Assembly (NCBI GenBank): GCA_024734495.1
Contig: JALMQS010000153.1
Coordinates: 15,174,789 to 15,238,788, forward strand
Origin: Forficula auricularia
Taxonomy: Eukaryota > Arthropoda > Insecta > Dermaptera > Forficulidae
Direction: 5' to 3'
DNA: 64,000 bases
In this document: piece after piece, positions 57,571 through 64,000 of the stretch
How the letters are laid out: each line of letters begins with the position of its first letter
How positions within the stretch are numbered: position 1 is the first letter of the stretch
Notes under the pieces: generated by a model
Told to the model about the DNA's origin: nothing
The model's database searches: none
What the model saw: the letters and a program-made list of their open reading frames with translations, nothing else
Position numbers and translations under genes: made by a program

Positions 57571-58810
57571 AATACTATTCAATATAAAAAGAGTTATTGT
57601 TTTATCAAACATTTACATTTTTTCCTAACATCATTAACTAACATCATTTCTTAGGTGTAATTTTATTTTATTTGTGTATTTATTTTATATTTTATATTTT
57701 TAATTAGATAAATTATTTATTTATTCAAATATTTTATTTTGCTGAGCAAACATTTCATCAATCACCTTGGTTGTTATTTTACTAATAAATTTAACGGATA
57801 TATATTCATTAGAGGCCTTCTTAACAAACTCTATTTAGATCAAGGCTAAAATAAAATAAAATAATTATATGTATATGTACTTGAAAAAGTAATTTCATAT
57901 TATTAGGTTCACGTTTTCGATAAATAAATTTATAAAGAAATTTCCCTTTAAAATTTTAAATTAATTATGAACTTTTCAATTTCACTTTACTACTTAAAAT
58001 GGATCATTCAATCAATTTTATCGCATATTGATAATAATCTTTTCAGACTAACATTATTTAATTTTTCAATTTTAAAATTAACCAAACACATACCATATCA
58101 TTGGCGTTTGGTGACTTTTCAACCAGCGGATGCTGTCCAAAAAATACCCTTATAATTATCTATAGCACTCTTTGTTATTTCCGATCTATATGTATATTGC
58201 GAGTTGTTAGAAATGGATTAGCCCAAAGATTCCCGAATCATCTTTATTTATTTCTTTTTTTGTATTATTACTATTTCAATATCGAGAACAATTTTTATTC
58301 TACTAAAACTTGTCTTTGAAATACTTGAACTAGAAAATATACCAGGAGAGGGACTTCAAACCTTCTATCCGCACTCTTTTCGGAAAATCATTCAGTTTAA
58401 TTTCCTCTTGAAACTATGCACCAATTTTATTTCATTTCGAGAACCAATGTACTTTTCAAAGCAAAAAAAATGTTTTTTATAAAAATATTTGAAATAACGG
58501 ATAATAATTTGAAAATTTAAAGATCCTCCTGAAATTTTGAAGTCGACCTTATATAGATATTTATGAAAATACTCTAAATGTTTGAAATTTTAGAGATGCG
58601 CCGAATCCAAAGCATCCATGGACCGCACTTCCCGTGTACAATATATATGAGGTTTTATTTATATAAAGTATAGTATTAAGTAAAAGACGAAAAGACCAAG
58701 AGTTTGGATTAGGTATTATATATTTAAACCCGGATGAATTTTGATTTTTTTAATCACCTCCACGTCAACTTACTTTATTAATAATTATAAATTAATTAAA
58801 ATATTTTTAT
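57571..58810. other. No gene seen
   Basis: AT-rich DNA. Two overlapping ORFs at 57967-58319 lack motifs. Confidence 0.55.
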
Positions 58811-58813
58811 TTA

Positions 58814-59110
58814 GAAGGCCTCCACATCTCCCCTGATAGCCCTCCGGTCCTCCCACATATTTTGATAGCATTTAATGTAATTGTTATTCAATATATATTT
58901 CGTCAATACCGGAATTTATTTACTGTTTTATTTTGATTTTCCGTTTTAAATTATATTCATTTACCGTTTTTATTTTTTGTTATTTAGATGGCCTCCACAT
59001 CTCCCCTTATAGCCCTCCGGTCCTCCCACACATTTTGATAGCATTTATGTACATAATTGTTATTCAATATATATTTCGTCAATACCGGAATTTATTTACT
59101 GTTTTATTTT
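58814..59110. repeat. Two tandem 173-bp units with GGCCTCCACATCTCCCC islands
   Basis: GCCTCCACATCTCCCCTKATAGCC and CTCCGGTCCTCCCACA recur at 58818 and 58991, each followed by TTTTGATAGCATTTATGT-like sequence, ATTCAATATATATTTCGTC and AATACCGGAATTTATTTACT. Confidence 0.9.
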
Positions 59111-59199
59111 TATTTTCCGTATTAAATCATATTAATATACAGTTTTTAATTTTTGTTTTTTTATTACCAAAAGAATATTTTTGTGAAAATTGATTGTAT

Positions 59200-60380
59200 A
59201 ATTTAAAAATATATATTATTAATATAATTTTTCATGTTTTACTCTAGATCCTAGAATCCTCTTTAACACGGAATACGAAACGTTAATATATACTCATATT
59301 TACGATATTTATTGAGTAAATTTTGAACATAATAAAATTTTCATTTGTAAAATTAGATGAAGCAATAAGATTATTTCTTATTTTTATTTTTTTTTTATTT
59401 AATTTATATTAATAAAAAAAAAATTATACACGATTATTTGTTTAATTTGTTTAAAATGGGATTCAAAAATTATTTTTATCTTTTAATATACTGTATATGT
59501 TACTTTTTGTTACTTGGCTTTATAATACTATTATCATATTTGTTTCAAGGGAAAATCAGAAATTATTGCGTAATAATTAAAGTATCCACGTTTCCGTAAA
59601 ATTCATTAATATAATTAATTATTTTTAATGATTACAGCGGTTTTTGATCTTTTTTCGTTAGAAAACACAGAAAACAACAGGAAAATTAATATTTTACGAT
59701 TTTATTATCGTAGTAATTATATAAAATAAATGAGCTATGGAAAAATTTGAGCTAGTTAAATTAACCATGCTTACTCTAATCTATTTAAAAATACATATTT
59801 ACGTGTGTATTATAGAACATTTTGACTTTATTAATCTCTAAAACCAATAGGCATTTTGCGAAATATTAGGGGAAAATGAGTTGATTGATTGCCTAATTAT
59901 AGACTTGTCTTTTTTTACTCTCGTATGACTATATTTTTAAATATTTTTAATTGTAAAAATATTATCTATGTTTTTTTTTATTGTTTAATTCACCCTTTGC
60001 ATCTTAAATAATAATAGAGACGTTATTACTCTTTCTTTAAAATTAATTTTCAAATTATGGGCTTTAATTAAGTTTTTCATAAATAATTATTCATTAATAA
60101 TTATATTTTGAAATTTCTAGTATTACCATTAATCAAATTCATTTTTGAATTATCATATCATGTATTATATTCTTTATGATTTTTTTCCTGCCTTTGCTAT
60201 TTAAAAAAATTTTTGATTATCAATTTTTTTTTTTTTTTATTATTATATTATCTGTTAACTTTGTCACTTGCCTAATACCATTATTATTAAAATTTTGTTT
60301 CAAAGGAAAAATAAGAAGATAATAAAAGTATGATTATTGTGTACTTAGATTCATTTAATACTAGTAATTATTATTTATGC
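59200..60380. other. No gene seen
   Basis: AT-rich DNA without recognisable features. Confidence 0.6.
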
Positions 60381-60384
60381 CCTC

Positions 60385-60510
60385 TGTGGACCGGGGCTAG
60401 AATTGGCCCATAGTATCCCCTGCTTGTCGTAAGAGGTGACTAAAAGGGGTTGAGTGTGGGTGTTGACTACCCCGCCTTGTAAAAATATAGTCGGGCTCAC
60501 CCTGAGAAAC
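60385..60510 (+). repeat. Dispersed repeat with CCCCTGCTTGTCGTAAGAGG core, copy 2
   Basis: CTGTGGACCGGGGCTAGAAT, TGGCCCATAGTATCCC, the core, TGACTAAAAGGGGTTGAGTG and GACTACCCCGCCTTGTAAAA. It is the same repeat as 35976-36090 and the same strand. Confidence 0.7.
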
Positions 60511-60607
60511 CTCCCTACTTAAGAAAAATTGATTTGTAAATTAGTTTAAATTTCGTGTCTTGTATTTCAATAATAAAATATATACTTTCGGAAAAATAAT
60601 TGATAAG

Positions 60608-61990
60608 AGGGCCTCCACATCTCCCCTTATAGCCCTCCGGTCCCACAATGATTGTTTGTATTTAATGTAATTGTCATTCAATATATTATATTGCGTCATC
60701 AAATGTATTTATTATTTTATTTTTATTTTCCGTATATACCGTTTTTTTTTTTTTTATTACCAAAAAAACATTTTTATGAAATTAGTTTTATTAACTATAT
60801 ATTAAAGATCATTATTCATATTTTACTTTAGATTTTGACATGGAATACTAAACGTTAGTATCTCTCTACATTTACGATAATTGTCAAATAGATTTTGAAC
60901 ATAATAAAATTTTCATTTGTAAAATTATATGATATATCAGGAGTTTTTCTTATTTTTTTAGGAAAGAATACATTTTCTTAAAAGTTTATAATATTTGGAA
61001 TGTGTAGTAATAAAATCTGGATTTTATTTTTATGCGTTTGGAGAAAATCTCTAGAGAATTCCTCGTGCTTTCGTGATACATATTATATATATATATATAT
61101 AATTTCAAGATACGATAAGATTTATGGGTGCCGATGTTATTTTTGTAATGTATTATTTAAATATTGATATTTTCTAAATAACTTAGGTATTATCTAAATA
61201 ATAAAATAAAATTTCATATATTTTTCATAATAATTAATAGTTTTAGTTTTTCATTAGTTATAAAATAACCAGCTTTTAAAGAAAATTTAAATATTTCATA
61301 TAAAATAATTATTTCAAAGGAGTTTCCACATCTAGCCTCCGATCCAGCCACACATTTACCAATATCGAAATATATTATTTATTTTTATTTTTATTTAACC
61401 CGCAATATTCATATACCATTTCTTTTCTTTTTTTTACTAGCAAATGAACTTTTTCATAAAATCGGTTTTTTAAATCAAGAGAAGAAACTTCATTTTCTAT
61501 AATTAACATTGGAATAATTTTCGGTATTTTATCATTCTTCCATAGACAAAAGTTTCTTTCTTTTTAGACAGGGAAATATTTAGATTTATTTTGTGTTTAT
61601 CATTTGGGAATTTTTAAAATATATTTATTTATTTATTTTCTATATAATCTTTCATATAAATTGTTGTAATATGAAAATAATAAAACATCAGTTAATGAAA
61701 TTATCTTTTGATTGCAAATTATTATAAGTTGATGAGTACAAAATTATGGTTCATTGATATTGTAATTTGCATTCTATAATCTATCCTAAAAATTATCAAA
61801 CAAAATTTCATTTATAAATTTGATTTTATAAATATTAATCATTGTTTCCGAGTCTCAAAATATAATAATTTCTATTAATTATATCATATAAGAAACTTTT
61901 AAAAGAGAATTAAATGTTTTAGAAAATATTATTTTATTAAGAGGGCTTCCACAGCCTACCACGTTTTCATAGTACTTATCTATACTGTTA
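60608..61990. repeat. Further, more decayed copies of the GGCCTCCACATC unit
   Basis: A good copy at 60608-60740 (GGCCTCCACATCTCCCCTTA, CCTCCGGTCCCACA), a poor one at about 61320-61430 (TTTCCACATCTAGCCTCC, CCACACATTTACC) and a remnant at about 61940 (AGAGGGCTTCCACAGCC). Divergence grows rightwards. Confidence 0.6.
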
Positions 61991-64000
61991 TGGTAATTTT
62001 ATCATTTTCGCAACCAATTATTGAAAATTATTATATTATTCTTTTTTTCTTCACATTTATCTTCCAATAGCATATTTTTTTATTATTATTATTAACAAAC
62101 GGACATTTTATGAAATAATTTTTATAAATTATCTTTTTTGTATTTAAACCATATTGAATATTTTTACGTAATATATAATTCGTAATATTATCGAATAATA
62201 AGGAAAGCAATTCCTTCTCTATTTTTCCTTTTTTATGATCAAAATAATTATTTTTTTCTTAAATATTAGTAATTTGGCAATTATTTATTCAAAATTTATG
62301 TTTTGCTAGTCAAACATTCGAATAACTCAAGTATTGATTTGATTATTACTTAATCAGGTTGTTTTCTAATTACTAAAATATTATTATAAATATGAAAAAT
62401 ACTAGTTATATATTTTTTTGAATACGCATGACTTTTTATTGGACTCATTTAGTATTGAGTAGTATACTCAGAGATTTTTTTAAATTTATTATTTAATTTA
62501 TTTTTTAATTCTACATTACCTATGAAGAATTAATTTTATTAAATCTTTTTGAATTGAAAAATTATAGGTATGCATTGATTTAATTTATTTGTTTGTTTTG
62601 CTTTTTTTAATTTATTGGTACTTCATACCATATTTACCCTTTCATAAGTATAATTTAGAATTTTTATTTGCATATCAATTTTTCAACTATTTATATTATG
62701 TATGTAATTAGACAATTATTTATTCAAATATTTTGTTTTCGGATATGTATGGTAAATAGGCTAAATGAAACACGCAATATATTGATTTGGTTCGTTATTT
62801 ATTCGAATTGTTTCCTCGTTAGCATGTTTATGTAAAAATAAAAATCTTGGAATTAATTTACCTATATGAATACGAGTGTTTATAAATATTGTGAATTAAT
62901 GATAACCATTTATTAGAGGCATTTTTATTATTCTTAATAATAATTATCTGGGAATCGAATGGGGTGGTTGAAAATATTCTCATATTTGTGATTCAACGGT
63001 TTTATAGTTAAAAATATACTCTAGATTTTCAGTTTCAGCTGACTACCTATATTGCCTATATATAAGTTTCTAAATTATACTAGTTAAACATAATGGAAAT
63101 TCACATAAGACTTAAAAATATTTTTTCCAAAATATAGAAATCCAAGGGTAAGGGTTAATTCATCGTATTTATCTATGATCTTTAAATATTGATAAATTTG
63201 GGAATTTACTTTTTAATAATAAAATTGAAATCTGAATTTCATTTTCAATGATCGAATATTCATTTTTTCTTTTTCTATTAGTTACTAAAAAATATTGTGT
63301 AGGTATCGCATAGAATATATATTCATATAATAATGACTTATATTTAGGTATATTTGTAAAATATAAATTTTCGAATTTCATTTATTCAATCAATTACATT
63401 CAAAATGACGTGATATGATTAGATATAACTTAATTTTGTTTTATTAAAGATACTAAATTATAAATTAATGTATAGTAAGGAGGTAAATTGAAATTTCATT
63501 TAAAATGTATTTCCAATTAATAATACTAGCCTTTATTTGTTATTTAGATACCTATATTAATTATTGGAATTTCCCCTTCGAATTATGGAATATCGAAATT
63601 TTTAACGAGATTCTAAAAGAATTTCCAATAATACCAAAATTGGAAATCTATCGTTTTTATTTCATTCTAAATTCATCAAATCTGATTTTACTTATAAATA
63701 AATTCCATTTGTAAATTTATAGTTTATATCTTTCGGATTATCATAATATTAGGATTTTGTGTTCCATCATTAAAATATCATTCTACCTATATATTAATTA
63801 AAAACAGGGTTAATTGTTCTCATAAATAAATTTATGAAATGGAATTAAATTTTTCAGATTATCATAAACTTTTTTTTTACTTTGTCTATTCTTTGATCGT
63901 TTTAATAAATTTACGGTTATTTTTGCAAATATTTTATCATAATAGTCTTATTCAATGGGCTATGTTGTATTGTTTTTCTTTTATAAGAGACGTATGTAAA
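61991..64000. other. No gene seen to the window end
   Basis: AT-rich DNA. ORFs at 63169 (minus) and 63505 (plus) have no motif and no context. Confidence 0.6.

Overview
The window is AT-rich animal DNA from a protostome, probably an arthropod and plausibly a crustacean. It holds one clearly recognisable gene: a six-exon innexin (gap-junction channel subunit) on the + strand from 16721 to 27805, with canonical GT/AG introns of 59 bp to 5.7 kb. Innexin-type gap-junction proteins, tRNA-derived SINE-like repeats, 5S-derived sequence and large TE-filled introns all fit an invertebrate animal. The species cannot be fixed from sequence alone. There is no bacterial gene content, operon or CRISPR array.

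Layout. (1) 1-8330: a higher-order tandem satellite with a 1,642-bp period, nearly identical in the middle and degraded at its right edge. Each large unit carries, on the minus strand, an intact leucine-rich-repeat-like coding fragment. (2) 8330-16700: intergenic DNA with a decayed minus-strand coding remnant next to a tRNA-like sequence, a terminal-inverted-repeat (TIR) element that recurs in the innexin gene, a 440-bp inverted repeat, and a 1.5-kb hAT-like element with a perfect 8-bp target duplication. (3) 16721-28140: the innexin gene. Intron 1 holds a three-level nest of foldback elements. Intron 2 holds a 5S rRNA-derived pseudogene. Intron 4 holds a 676-bp tandem duplication, each copy with a short TIR element filled with a minisatellite. 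Exon 5 is one T short in a T run, which breaks an otherwise perfect innexin frame. (4) 28140-38000: a transposon-rich stretch with SINE-like repeats, a second hAT-like element, a broken transposon-type ORF, a 100-N assembly gap, a foldback carrying two hammerhead-like motifs, another TIR element with a perfect 8-bp target duplication, and a Helitron-like element. (5) 38000-64000: extremely AT-rich DNA without convincing genes, apart from one coding-like island at 42060-42612. Much of it looks like very old tandem or dispersed repeats still recognisable by GC-richer islands.

No multi-gene system is present. The most interesting material is the repeat biology: a TIR element family with internal minisatellites and 8-bp target duplications, a 2.2-kb family with a shared terminal sequence, hammerhead-like motifs whose stem covaries between copies, and a gene fragment amplified inside a satellite. 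All functional statements rest on reading the sequence by eye; no database search or folding program was run.
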